Source of the DNA: Prevotella nigrescens
Lineage (GTDB): Bacteria > Bacteroidota > Bacteroidia > Bacteroidales > Bacteroidaceae
NCBI RefSeq assembly: GCF_031191185.1
Contig: NZ_CP133465.1
Coordinates: forward strand, 740,001 to 804,000
Direction: 5' to 3'
DNA length: 64,000 nucleotides
Under the pieces are notes generated by a model. It made no database searches and was not told the DNA's origin. It saw nothing but the letters and a program-made list of their open reading frames with translations. The position numbers were made by a program, and so were the translations under genes. Shown one piece after another: positions 56,047 through 64,000 of the stretch (positions within the stretch are counted from its first letter, which is position 1; each line of letters starts with the position of its first letter).

Positions 56047-58370
56047 TGAAATACGTAGAAGTTATTCTGCCTCTCCCGCTTGAGGGCACTTTTACGTATG
56101 TTGTGCCCGAAGCATTACTCGAAAAGATAGTGCCGGGGGGGCGTTTGCTGGTTCCTTTTGGCAGAACAAAGACCTATATAGGAATCTGTAATGCCAGTCC
56201 TACCGACCAACCTTGTAAGAATGGCGCAGGTGAAGCAATAGAATATAAAAGTATTCTCTCTGTACTCGATGATAGTCCAGTGCTATTGCCACAGCAATTA
56301 CGGCTTTGGCACTGGATAGCCGACTACTATATGGCGCCTGTCGGAGATGTTTACAAAGCGGCATTACCCTCTGGACTGAAGGCAGAAGATGCCTACAAAC
56401 CTCGCACAGAAGTGTATGTTTGCTTGGGAAAACAGTTTCGTGGCGAACGAGAACTACATATTGCACTCGACAGTCTTGCCCGTGCACCAAAGCAACTGAA
56501 GATTCTTGCATCTTATCTACAATTAAGTGGTATTGCAGACGAACCTGAATTAGTTACCTTAGATGTTTCACAGAACACTAACATCAATGGCAACAAGCTA
56601 AAGACAGTGTCGCAAGAAGAGCTTAGGAACATTACGCATAGTTCATCTGCAATAATAAATAGCTTGATAAATAAGGGAATCTTGCAAACTTATTGCAAAG
56701 AAGTTGGTAGACTAAACAACGATTATAGCGGAACACAGCCTAACGCCATACACTCTTTAAACGAAGCACAGACCATTGCATACGATAAGATTTTGTTGCA
56801 AGCAATGGCACACAATGTAATCCTTCTCCACGGTGTTACCTCGTCGGGTAAGACCGAAATCTACATACATCTTATTCTTAAAGCTCTCCAAGAGCACAAG
56901 CAAGTGTTGTATTTGCTGCCCGAAATAGCCCTGACGGTGCAGATTACCAATCGCCTGCGCCGTGTTTTTGGCAACAAACTTGGCATCTATCATAGCCGAT
57001 ACAACGACGAAGAGCGTGTAGAAATATGGAAAAAGCAACTTTCCAATACGCCATACGAAGTTGTCCTTGGTGCACGGAGTGCTGTATTTTTGCCTTTCCA
57101 GCGACTTGGTTTGGTAATTATAGACGAAGAACACGAGACAAGTTTCAAACAACAAGACCCTGCTCCTCGCTATCATGCACGTTCTGTGGCTATTGTTCTG
57201 GCACAAATGTACGGAGCCAAAACACTGTTAGGCACTGCAACGCCATCGATTGAGAGTTACAGAAATGCCCAATTGGGAAAGTATGGGCTGGTTAATTTAT
57301 CACAAAGGTATAAGGATATTCAGTTACCGGCAATAGAAGTAGTGGACATTAAAGACCTTCGGAGGCGTAAAATAATGTCCGGACCATTTTCCCCACGCTT
57401 AATTGCTGCCGTGAGAGAAGCACTGCAACGTGGCGAACAAGCTATTCTGTTTCAGAACAGGCGTGGCTTTGCACCTATGATAGAGTGCCGCACCTGTGGC
57501 TGGGTGCCACATTGTCCCAACTGCGACGTATCTTTGACCTACCATAAAAGCATGAACGTGCTTACTTGCCATTATTGTGGCTATACCGAACGAGTACCCG
57601 AACAGTGCCCAAACTGCGAATGCAAGGACTTGAAGGGGCGTGGCTATGGTACGGAAAAAATAGAAGACGAGATAATGAACGTGTTTCCTGATGCCCGTAT
57701 AGCGCGTATGGACTTGGATACAACGCGTACAAAGAATGCCTACGAACGTCTGATAAACGACTTTTCGGTTGGCAAGACCAATCTGCTCATAGGTACACAG
57801 ATGGTTTCAAAGGGGTTAGACTTCGACCGTGTGTCGGTTGTGGGCATACTCGATGCCGACAATATGCTGAACTACCCCGACTTCCGCGCCTACGAGCATG
57901 CCTTTACCATGATGGGGCAAGTTAGCGGACGGGCCGGCAGAAAGGGCAAACAAGGATTGGTCATCTTGCAAACACGAAACCCGGAACTGTCCGTTATTCG
58001 CCAAGTAGTGAACAACGACTATGCGGCTTTCTACAAATCGCAGCTCAAAGAGCGCGCAGACTTTCACTATCCGCCTTTCTTCCACCTTATATATATATAC
58101 CTTAAACATCACAACAACGACACTGTCGAATCGGCAAGCTTAGAGTTTGGATCACGTCTTCATGAAGTTTTTGGCGACAGAGTGCTCGGTCCCGACAAAC
58201 CATCTGTGGCGCGCGTGAAGACCTTACATATACGAAAGATAATGCTGAAACTCGAAAACGGACTCGACTACAAGTTGGCAAAGCAGTATTTGCGTTCTAT
58301 ACGAGACACGATGATAAAGGAAAAGCACTACGGCGTACTCTCCATTTACTTCGATGTGGATCCCTTGTAA
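56046..58370 (+). CDS. priA: Primosomal helicase PriA
   Basis: This 774-residue protein starts at a GTG (56046), overlapping the pgpH stop. The N-terminal DNA-binding region is followed by a superfamily 2 helicase with Walker A GVTSSGKTEIY, VIIDEEHETSFKQQDPAPRY (DEEH), ATPSIESYRNA, and GTQMVSKGLDFDRVSVVGIL with GRAGR near the end. Eight cysteines in CRTCGWVPHCPNCD, CHYCGY and CPNCECKD bind two zinc ions. PriA restarts stalled replication forks. The coupling to pgpH is a plain operon and not known to be functional. Confidence 0.97.
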   Translation: MKYVEVILPLPLEGTFTYVVPEALLEKIVPGGRLLVPFGRTKTYIGICNASPTDQPCKNGAGEAIEYKSILSVLDDSPVLLPQQLRLWHWIADYYMAPVGDVYKAALPSGLKAEDAYKPRTEVYVCLGKQFRGERELHIALDSLARAPKQLKILASYLQLSGIADEPELVTLDVSQNTNINGNKLKTVSQEELRNITHSSSAIINSLINKGILQTYCKEVGRLNNDYSGTQPNAIHSLNEAQTIAYDKILLQAMAHNVILLHGVTSSGKTEIYIHLILKALQEHKQVLYLLPEIALTVQITNRLRRVFGNKLGIYHSRYNDEERVEIWKKQLSNTPYEVVLGARSAVFLPFQRLGLVIIDEEHETSFKQQDPAPRYHARSVAIVLAQMYGAKTLLGTATPSIESYRNAQLGKYGLVNLSQRYKDIQLPAIEVVDIKDLRRRKIMSGPFSPRLIAAVREALQRGEQAILFQNRRGFAPMIECRTCGWVPHCPNCDVSLTYHKSMNVLTCHYCGYTERVPEQCPNCECKDLKGRGYGTEKIEDEIMNVFPDARIARMDLDTTRTKNAYERLINDFSVGKTNLLIGTQMVSKGLDFDRVSVVGILDADNMLNYPDFRAYEHAFTMMGQVSGRAGRKGKQGLVILQTRNPELSVIRQVVNNDYAAFYKSQLKERADFHYPPFFHLIYIYLKHHNNDTVESASLEFGSRLHEVFGDRVLGPDKPSVARVKTLHIRKIMLKLENGLDYKLAKQYLRSIRDTMIKEKHYGVLSIYFDVDPL

Positions 58371-58503
58371 GGGTGTACATCGTAACATTAATGCGCACAA
58401 ACGCTCCTGTTCAGGCAAGTCATACATACCACGGAAAATACATATAACATCTTGTTCCAATCATCGTTTAATTACACATATCGGGAAAATATGTGCAGAT
58501 TAA

Positions 58504-58535
58504 TTTGGTAGAATAGGACAATCCATATAACTTTG
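58504..58535 (+). promoter_or_regulatory. Bacteroidetes sigma promoter of the FadL-family gene
   Basis: TTTG (58504-58507) and TAACTTTG (58528-58535) are separated by exactly 20 nt. This is a full consensus match, with about 34 nt of leader before the ATG at 58576. Confidence 0.85.
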
Positions 58536-58575
58536 CAGCCAATTTGAATCATATTAATACAAGAAAAGTTAAATT

Positions 58576-60093
58576 ATGAGACTGAAATCATTAATTCTAA
58601 TGCTTGCCTTGTTTGCCTCGTCAACGAGTATTAAGGCAGGCGGATTACTTACAAATACCAACCAGAGCATTGCATTCTTACGTAGCTTAGCACGTGATGG
58701 CGCCATCGGCATAGATGGAGTTTATTCCAATCCTGCAGGTGTAGCCTTCCTTCCAATGGGGCTGCACATTTCGTTCAACGTGCAGAACGTTTATCAAACC
58801 CGTACCATCAACTCCGGAATGACCGTTCCTGCATTGCAAGGCACACCTTTCTATCAGCCTTTCCGACTGAATGGGGGCAACGATAAGGGTATCAAAGAGT
58901 TTAAAGGAAAGGCGTCTGTGCCTATCCTCCCATCGTTCCAAATTGCCAAGAACTACGAAAAGTGGGGCTTCCAAATGGGTTTCGGCATAGTAGGTGGGGG
59001 AGGAAAGGCTACTTTCAATGCTGGTCTTCCCACCTTCGAACGCCAGATTGCGCTTATTCCTGCGTTGCTTGCCAAACAGGGATTCGGCTCTGCGACACCT
59101 GCATATAGTGTAAGCAGCTACATTCACGGACAGCAATACGACTTCGGATTGCAGCTGGGGGCAACCTATAAGGTAAACGACAAACTCGCTGTTTATGGCG
59201 GTGCACGCTTCAACTACATATACAACAAGTACGAAGGCAACATTATTGGTATATCTGCCAACATAAACGGACAGATGGAAAACCTCTACGACTACTTCGG
59301 TTCAAAAGCCAATGCGCTGACGCAGTTGGCAATTCAGAGCCGGCAAATGGCAGGCCAAGCTACCAATCCTGCCGACAAGGCACGCTACGAAGGTGCTGCA
59401 AAGCAATATCAGGCAGGCGCCGACAAGCTGAACAAGACCAGAGAGAACTTTGCCGACAAGTATTTAGACTGTACACAACGCGGCTGGGGCATAACGCCAA
59501 TCATTGGCATCGACTATAAGACGGGGCGTTGGAACCTTGCAGCACACTACGAGTTTACAACCAAATTCAACATAGAGAACAACACGAAGCGCGACGATAC
59601 CGGACAGTTCAAGGACGGTGTGAACACGCCAAACGACCTTCCAGGTTTGCTTTCGATAGGCGCACAGTACGAAGTTTTAGACAATTTGCGTCTGTTAGCA
59701 GGCTATCACTACTATTTCGACAAGGATGCGCGCATGGCAAACAACAAGCAACGCCTGCTTTCGAGCAATACACGCGAGTATCTTGCGGGTGTCGAATGGG
59801 ACGTAAAGCCAGGCATTACCCTGAGTGCGGGCGTGCAACGCACCAAGTACGGACTGGGTGACGGCAGCTATCTTTCCGACCTTAGTTTCGTAACAAGCAG
59901 CCACAGCATTGGTTTCGGTGCGAAAATCAAGGTGGCAAAAAATGCCCATCTGAACATAGCCTACTTCTTTACGAACTACGAGAAGTTCGACAAGGCATAC
60001 GAATCGACCATCAAAGAAGTGAAAGTGCAGAACACCGACCAGTTTACACGCACCAACAAGGTGTTCGGAGTTGGGCTCGACATAAACCTTTAA
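58576..60093 (+). CDS. FadL/OMPP1-family outer-membrane transport protein
   Basis: This 505-residue outer-membrane protein has a signal peptide ending near IKA|GG. The mature N-terminus GGLLTNTNQSIAFLRSLARD followed by GVYSNPAGVAFLP is the signature of the FadL/TodX family. It forms the hatch that opens for hydrophobic substrates. Beta strands alternate to a typical end (TNKVFGVGLDINL). An insertion of helical, Ala/Gln-rich sequence at about residues 245-290 (QLAIQSRQMAGQATNPADKA) is typical of Bacteroidetes members. Likely substrate: fatty acids or other hydrophobic compounds. It has a strong promoter of its own. Confidence 0.93.
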   Translation: MRLKSLILMLALFASSTSIKAGGLLTNTNQSIAFLRSLARDGAIGIDGVYSNPAGVAFLPMGLHISFNVQNVYQTRTINSGMTVPALQGTPFYQPFRLNGGNDKGIKEFKGKASVPILPSFQIAKNYEKWGFQMGFGIVGGGGKATFNAGLPTFERQIALIPALLAKQGFGSATPAYSVSSYIHGQQYDFGLQLGATYKVNDKLAVYGGARFNYIYNKYEGNIIGISANINGQMENLYDYFGSKANALTQLAIQSRQMAGQATNPADKARYEGAAKQYQAGADKLNKTRENFADKYLDCTQRGWGITPIIGIDYKTGRWNLAAHYEFTTKFNIENNTKRDDTGQFKDGVNTPNDLPGLLSIGAQYEVLDNLRLLAGYHYYFDKDARMANNKQRLLSSNTREYLAGVEWDVKPGITLSAGVQRTKYGLGDGSYLSDLSFVTSSHSIGFGAKIKVAKNAHLNIAYFFTNYEKFDKAYESTIKEVKVQNTDQFTRTNKVFGVGLDINL

Positions 60094-60238
60094 TGCCGAT
60101 TAACCATTAGCGTCTGTCTGCTTTTATTTGTCTCATCGGTTGTCGAAAGCACAAGGAACGGCAGCAAAATACTTACAAGCAATAAAAACAAATAAAAGAA
60201 GACAGGCTCTAATAGTTTATTATATCTATATCTATTCG

Positions 60239-60862
60239 TTATTCTATATTACTCTCCCCCCTCTTTTCACCTCGTGCATACAACTTGGTGCGCCCTGTGC
60301 CAATGTTGCGAAGCTTGCCTGCCTTTGCCAATTGTGCCGTAACACGATAGGCGTATGTATGGGATAGATTTAGCTGATGACGCAAATCTTCTACCGTAAA
60401 GAAAGGCTTTTCGGCAAGCAAGGTCTCAACTGCTTCGTCTATTTCTTCTTTCGTGGGTACTTCCGATGTGCCGTGTTTGTAGGTCGTGTTTACGAACTCG
60501 ATGTACCTGAGTGCCTCCATCATTTCCTTATCGGGACGAAACTTCACCGTGCGAACTTTGGCATTGCGCAGCCTGTGGTGATGTGTGCGCGGGTCTTCGT
60601 ACACGTCGCCCTTTACCGCGAGCGAGAAATGGCCAATCCCCGGCAGGTGTACACTGTTGCCAGACTGTAGATGGTGGACTATCTCATTGCGCAAACCAGC
60701 CACCGCCCCCACTATATCGGCACTTGTAAGCGACATAGTTCCCTCTATATCATCGGCAATGCGCCTTAGTCCTATCTTCTGGTTCTCAATAATAACTGCC
60801 CTATATTCGGCGTTTTTTGCCGATGTACTATAGTTCTTCAACAGCTTGTAATTTACACTCAT
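60239..60862 (-). CDS. HU-like DNA-binding protein with extra C-terminal domain
   Basis: The ATG at 60862 (MSVNYKLLKNYSTSAKNAEY) is the usual start for this family and gives 207 residues. The upstream 18 codons overlap a 22-bp array and have no family support. Residues 1-~125 are an HU-like domain with SVHLPGIGHFSLAVKGDVYE and NAKVRTVKFRPDKEMMEAL. Residues ~135-200 look like a winged helix (FTVEDLRHQLNLSHTYAYRV, LAKAGKLRNIGTGRTKLYA). It may shape or bind DNA. The 22-bp-period arrays lie directly upstream of it. Confidence 0.85.
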   Translation of the reverse strand: MSVNYKLLKNYSTSAKNAEYRAVIIENQKIGLRRIADDIEGTMSLTSADIVGAVAGLRNEIVHHLQSGNSVHLPGIGHFSLAVKGDVYEDPRTHHHRLRNAKVRTVKFRPDKEMMEALRYIEFVNTTYKHGTSEVPTKEEIDEAVETLLAEKPFFTVEDLRHQLNLSHTYAYRVTAQLAKAGKLRNIGTGRTKLYARGEKRGESNIE

Positions 60863-60896
60863 AACTCTTCTTTTTAAATATTTCTCGGTTTCTGTT

Positions 60897-60984
60897 CTGT
60901 TTAAATACCTATTCATTCGTATTTAAATGTCGTTGTAACAGTATTTAGATGCTGTTGCAATGATATTTATATACCTATGAAATC
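60897..60984. repeat. 22-bp-period array upstream of the HU-like gene, part 1
   Basis: Four units start at 60897, 60919, 60941 and 60963. Their cores are TTTAAATACCTATTC, TTTAAATGTCGTTG, TTTAGATGCTGTTG and TTTATATACCTATG, the same frame of TTTA and a CTRTTS-like half at 22-bp steps. Only the period and core are conserved. Confidence 0.7.
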
Positions 60985-60998
60985 ATAATTATATGTGC

Positions 60999-61097
60999 AT
61001 TGCGTCATACTATTTAAATTTAAGTAGATATCTGTTTAAGTCTAAGTATATAGCTACTTGATGTTAAGTATATAAATACTTAAATTTAAGTATTATG
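60999..61097. repeat. 22-bp-period palindrome array upstream of the HU-like gene, part 2
   Basis: Units starting at 61021, 61043, 61065 and 61087 all begin TAAGTA. The second and third contain the palindromes AAGTATATAGCTACTT and AAGTATATAAATACTT. A fifth, weaker unit precedes at 60999. The spacing is exactly 22 bp. This array is out of register with part 1. Confidence 0.8.
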
Positions 61098-61426
61098 GTT
61101 TGATACGTACAAAAATACAACAATTTCCTAAGAAAAACGAAGGAATGTCATAAGAAAATTATTGCACTCCCGTATTCTCATGTTTCTCTCGCTAATATCT
61201 TTTCCTTTCTCAGCTGTTATTGTATTTTTCAAAAGGTATGAGGAACGTGCGAAACCGAATGCCGTTGTTCCGTATTTATATTGTTAGCTTGTTTTCGTTT
61301 TGAGCTTGTAAAGCTACCAAATTGCACAGAAAGCTAACCGAATAGCAAACTTTTTTGGTGCTTTTGCAATACAGAGATGGTATCTTTAAGTTTTTTACAT
61401 TAAATAACAAATATCTTTTGGTAAAG
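61098..61426 (+). other. mdh upstream intergenic region, no gene
   Basis: About 330 bp with no supported gene. A 68-codon minus-strand frame (61276-61482) runs through the mdh promoter and is rejected. No further repeat unit is seen in register. Confidence 0.4.
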
Positions 61427-61458
61427 TTGCAATTATCTATTTCTTTTTTGTAAATTTG
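61426..61458 (+). promoter_or_regulatory. mdh promoter
   Basis: TAAATTTG (61451-61458) matches TAnnTTTG. GTTG at 61426-61429 lies 21 nt upstream, a near match to the -33 TTTG. The leader is about 55 nt. Confidence 0.65.
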
Positions 61459-61518
61459 CGGTATAAAAGGTTGGATAATCAATTAAACGTTTCATTTTAA
61501 ACATAAACAATATATATT

Positions 61519-62511
61519 ATGTCATTTTTAACAAACGAGAAACTTGTTATCGTCGGTGCCGGCGGTATGATTGGGTCTAACATGGCGCAAACAGCTTTAA
61601 CATTAAGACTTACTCCTAACGTTTGTCTTTACGATATTTTTGAGCCTGGTTTGCATGGTGTTGCTGATGAAATTGCACATTGTGCTTTCCCCGGAGCAAA
61701 TGTAACCTGGACCACTGACCCTCGTGAAGCTTTTACAGGAGCTAAGTATATTATTTCTTCTGGTGGTGCACCACGTAAAGAAGGAATGACCCGCGAAGAT
61801 TTATTGAAAGGGAACTGTAAAATCGCAGCAGAGTTTGGCGATTACATTAAACAGTATTGCCCAGATGTAGAGCACGTTGTTGTTATCTTCAATCCGGCAG
61901 ATGTTACGGCGCTTACAGCACTAATTCACTCTGGATTAAAACCAAACCAACTGACATCTTTGGCTGCCCTCGACTCAACTCGTTTGCAACAAGCCTTGGC
62001 TTTGGAGTTTGGTGTACGACAAGATAAGGTTACCGGTGCACATACATACGGTGGACATGGCGAACAAATGGCTGTTTTTGCTTCTCAAGTAAAGATTGAC
62101 GGCAAACCATTGTCGGAAATGAATCTTAGCAAAGAACGCTGGGAAGAAATTAAGCACGACACTGTCCAAGGTGGCTCACGTATCATAAAACTTCGTGGCC
62201 GCAGCTCTTTCCAAAGCCCGGCATATAACGCAGTTAAAATGATTGAGGCTGCAATGGGTGGCGAAAAGTTCACGCTTCCTGCCGGTTGCTATGTAAACGA
62301 CGACCGTCTCGGCTTCAAGAACGTAATGATGGCTATGCCAACTACAATCGACAAGACTGGCGTTCATTACGAATTGCCGACCGGAACCGAAGAAGAAATG
62401 GCTGCCTTGAAGGCTTCTTACGAACATCTTTGCAAGATGCGCGATGAGATTGTAAGTCTTGGCATTATTCCTGCAGTCGCAGAATGGAAGAAAGATAATG
62501 CAAATCTCTAA
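61519..62511 (+). CDS. mdh: Malate dehydrogenase
   Basis: This 330-residue NAD-dependent enzyme has a Rossmann start (KLVIVGAGGMIGSNMAQTAL), the substrate arginine region GGAPRKEGMTREDLLKGN, NPADVTALTAL and a catalytic region GAHTYGGHGEQMAVFAS. It interconverts malate and oxaloacetate in the cytoplasm. In Prevotella it feeds the reductive branch that forms succinate. Length is typical. It is a single-gene unit with its own promoter and a strong terminator. Confidence 0.96.
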   Translation: MSFLTNEKLVIVGAGGMIGSNMAQTALTLRLTPNVCLYDIFEPGLHGVADEIAHCAFPGANVTWTTDPREAFTGAKYIISSGGAPRKEGMTREDLLKGNCKIAAEFGDYIKQYCPDVEHVVVIFNPADVTALTALIHSGLKPNQLTSLAALDSTRLQQALALEFGVRQDKVTGAHTYGGHGEQMAVFASQVKIDGKPLSEMNLSKERWEEIKHDTVQGGSRIIKLRGRSSFQSPAYNAVKMIEAAMGGEKFTLPAGCYVNDDRLGFKNVMMAMPTTIDKTGVHYELPTGTEEEMAALKASYEHLCKMRDEIVSLGIIPAVAEWKKDNANL

Positions 62512-62557
62512 TAAAAGAGTTTACGAGCCATAAGGTTTATGGCAGTCAATAATTTAT

Positions 62558-62621
62558 AGTGGGTGTGTCAAAGAGGAGGCTCAATAGAGTGATTCTATTT
62601 TGATACACTCACTCTTTTTTT
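62558..62621 (+). terminator. mdh terminator
   Basis: The long stem AGTGGGTGTGTCAAA (62558-62572) / TTTGATACACTCACT (62599-62613) pairs over 15 positions with G-U wobbles, followed by a T7 run. It is 47 bp after the mdh stop. Confidence 0.8.
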
Positions 62622-62673
62622 GTGTGTAAACAAGAAAAATCCTGTCATCTTAATCTATTACTTATTTTTTTGT

Positions 62674-62681
62674 TACCTTTG
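62674..62681 (+). promoter_or_regulatory. -7 element of the zinc-ribbon/YiiX promoter
   Basis: TACCTTTG matches TAnnTTTG about 90 bp before the next start codon. The -33 position has no TTTG. Confidence 0.4.
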
Positions 62682-62770
62682 TAGCGAAACAAGGCAATTT
62701 ATAAATCTATTCACGTAGGCTATATTTCTATTCCAGTGAATTTTTATGATAATTTTAAAGCAATATAATT

Positions 62771-63310
62771 ATGGGATACTGTAAAAGATGTGGTACTCTA
62801 ATCGACGAAAGTTCTGAATTTTGCCCTCAATGTGGTGCACCACAACAAGAAGATGGTCAAGCGGCTCAAACAAATCAAAGCAGCCAGAACGTCCAACATA
62901 ATCATGAATGTTGTTGTACGGAACAATCAGGTAAAGAAAAGTTACTCAACATTCCTAAAAAGGCTTGGCGCATTATTATTCCCGTCGCAGTCCTTCTGTT
63001 GCTATGTTTCACGAACCCCAGCAAGACTAAACATGTTGAGGCTATTCACACAGAATTAATGAAAGTCTTGGAACAACAAGGTGGCAGCGAAGCTACAGTA
63101 TATGCGTCTTTAGGTGCAGGTTTCATAGACAAGGTGCTCGTTTCTAAGTTAGATGTAAGCAATTATTTTATTTTCAGCATAGGTTCTCTGCAAGATGGGA
63201 CGAAAAGCAAGATGGTATCGTTCGGTATTTTAGGACACGTCTTTACATCTGGGCTCGATAAGGAAGCACTTGGTGATATGAAGAAGACCAACAAGACACT
63301 TGGTCTTTAA
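62771..63310 (+). CDS. Zinc-ribbon membrane protein (DUF4359-like)
   Basis: This 179-residue protein begins MGYCKRCGTLIDESSEFCPQ with a CxxC/CxxC zinc ribbon. A polar linker has an HECCC motif (residues 45-49), then one transmembrane helix (IIIPVAVLLLLCF). The outer domain (VYASLGAGFIDKVLVSKLDV, NYFIFSIGSL, KMVSFGILGHVFTS) resembles the DUF4359 family. Function unknown. It precedes the YiiX-like lipoprotein gene by 19 bp, so the two are probably one operon. Confidence 0.78.
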   Translation: MGYCKRCGTLIDESSEFCPQCGAPQQEDGQAAQTNQSSQNVQHNHECCCTEQSGKEKLLNIPKKAWRIIIPVAVLLLLCFTNPSKTKHVEAIHTELMKVLEQQGGSEATVYASLGAGFIDKVLVSKLDVSNYFIFSIGSLQDGTKSKMVSFGILGHVFTSGLDKEALGDMKKTNKTLGL

Positions 63311-63329
63311 CGATACTTTGAAAGATAAA

Positions 63330-63935
63330 ATGAAGTGTGGGCTGTTTGCAGTCTTGTCTGCCACAGTTTTGCTATTCATGTCTTGTCATAGGCAGCAAAG
63401 AACGAATAATCTTGCTGCCTATATTGATACGTTGTCGTTGCGTAAGGGAGACCTTATTTTTCGAGAAGGAAGAAGTGCCGAAAGTGCAATGGTCATGGCA
63501 TTAGACCGCCATAACTACTCGCATGTAGGTTTACTTTTTAATACAAAGAATGGTTGGAAAGTTGTACATGCAGTTCCTGGGGAGTCTGATAATAATACAG
63601 ATACTGTGAAATCTGAGCCTATCAGTGCATATCTTCAAAGCGATAGATGCGCAAAAGCGAAGATAGTGCGTGTGCCTTGCAAGGCTTATATTGCACAAAA
63701 AGCAGTGCAATATGCGTTACACAAAATAGGTTTTCCTTTCGACGATAATTTCGATATGGCAGATACAACCAAGTTTTATTGCACCGAATTGGTATGGCGG
63801 GCTTATCTTTCTGCTGGAATAGACATATCGAAAGGAAGACGTCATAATATAAATGTGTTAGGACTCCGTAAAACCAGCCTCTTACCTTCGGATATTACGA
63901 TGGGAAATACAATAAAAAGCATCAACCTGGAGTAG
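63330..63935 (+). CDS. YiiX-like NlpC/P60-type lipoprotein hydrolase
   Basis: The ATG at 63330 (MKCGLFAVLSATVLLFMSC) is chosen because it gives a complete lipoprotein signal with lipobox FMSC. Earlier in-frame codons overlap the previous gene. The mature part has a YiiX/YebB-like NlpC/P60 fold: LRKGDLIFREGRS, HNYSHVGLLFNTKNGWKVVH (His region) and KFYCTELVWRAY (Cys, Glu). These enzymes usually cleave peptide or amide bonds, often in cell-wall peptides. It is likely attached to the outer or inner membrane. Confidence 0.85.
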   Translation: MKCGLFAVLSATVLLFMSCHRQQRTNNLAAYIDTLSLRKGDLIFREGRSAESAMVMALDRHNYSHVGLLFNTKNGWKVVHAVPGESDNNTDTVKSEPISAYLQSDRCAKAKIVRVPCKAYIAQKAVQYALHKIGFPFDDNFDMADTTKFYCTELVWRAYLSAGIDISKGRRHNINVLGLRKTSLLPSDITMGNTIKSINLE

Positions 63936-63950
63936 TTCGATGCTTTTTAG
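63914..63950 (+). terminator. Terminator after the YiiX-like gene
   Basis: The perfect 10-bp stem AAAAAGCATC (63914-63923) / GATGCTTTTT (63939-63948) overlaps the end of the coding region and has T-runs on both strands, so it can act in either direction. Confidence 0.8.
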
Positions 63951-63999
63951 TTCTTATGTCCAGTGTGTCTTTTATCGCTTCTTTTTTATTTCTATCAAC
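63922..63999 (-). CDS. Possible C-terminal end of a minus-strand gene (partial)
   Basis: Only one minus-strand frame stays open to the right edge. It encodes VDRNKKEAIKDTLDIRTKKH and a few more residues to a TGA at 63922-63924. It overlaps the terminator hairpin, and no family can be recognised. Chance is possible. Confidence 0.25.
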   Translation of the reverse strand, partial: VDRNKKEAIKDTLDIRTKKHRTTPG

Positions 64000-64000
64000 C

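Noticed and set aside
1..64000. tRNA and rRNA genes
   Set aside because: I looked through the intergenic regions for cloverleaf-like arms and conserved rRNA blocks and saw none. A tRNAscan run would settle this.

Overview
The window looks like chromosome of an oral Prevotella, probably of the P. intermedia group. Evidence: a complete porP-porK-porL-porM-porN type IX secretion (T9SS) locus, Bacteroidetes promoters (TTTG, about 20 nt, TAnnTTTG), a Bacteroidetes sigma/FecR/TonB-receptor triplet, meso-diaminopimelate dehydrogenase, and small families common in Prevotella (DUF3737, DUF6078, HU-like proteins with an extra C-terminal domain). The species is inferred, not proven. No tRNA, rRNA, CRISPR array or complete insertion sequence was seen.

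Layout. 0.2-7.0 kb: T9SS core operon and a small outer-membrane barrel. 7.6-9.6 kb: a helix-hairpin-helix protein with a barrel-like C-terminus. 10-18 kb, minus strand: Tricorn-like S41 protease and Xaa-Pro aminopeptidase, then a MalY-type aminotransferase overlapping a DUF3737 protein. 18-22.3 kb: ECF sigma factor, FecR anti-sigma and a TonB receptor with two tandem STN-like signalling domains. 22.6-31.0 kb: an accessory island holding an ATPase/TOPRIM gene pair, an XRE regulator with a truncated Bro-N/Fic gene, a broken mobilisation-like gene, an AbiTii/HEPN abortive-infection protein, a potassium channel, a DUF6078 protein and a solitary OLD-like ATPase/TOPRIM protein. 31-33 kb: dnaK. 33.6-36.6 kb: a heavy-metal (probably copper) operon of small membrane protein, TonB receptor and HMA protein. 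37-38.4 kb: ddh and a small hypothetical gene. 38.4-48.6 kb: four adjacent minus-strand genes for secreted proteins ending in T9SS-type sorting domains, two with adhesin-like architecture and two Omp28-like. 49.3-53.8 kb: trpS, a zinc-ribbon protein, waaA and gltX. 54-60 kb: pgpH, priA and a FadL-family porin. 60-64 kb: an HU-like protein, mdh, a zinc-ribbon protein and a YiiX-like lipoprotein.

The genes connect in two main ways. The secretion machine at the left end can export the four cargo proteins in the middle. The accessory genes at 22.8-31 kb form a defence-type island placed between a TonB receptor gene and dnaK.

The least expected structure is non-coding. Several intergenic regions carry short arrays with a strict 22-bp (in one family 23-bp) period built from imperfect palindromes. 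The repeated sequence differs at each site but the period does not. A separate ~110-bp repeat occurs twice in opposite orientation.
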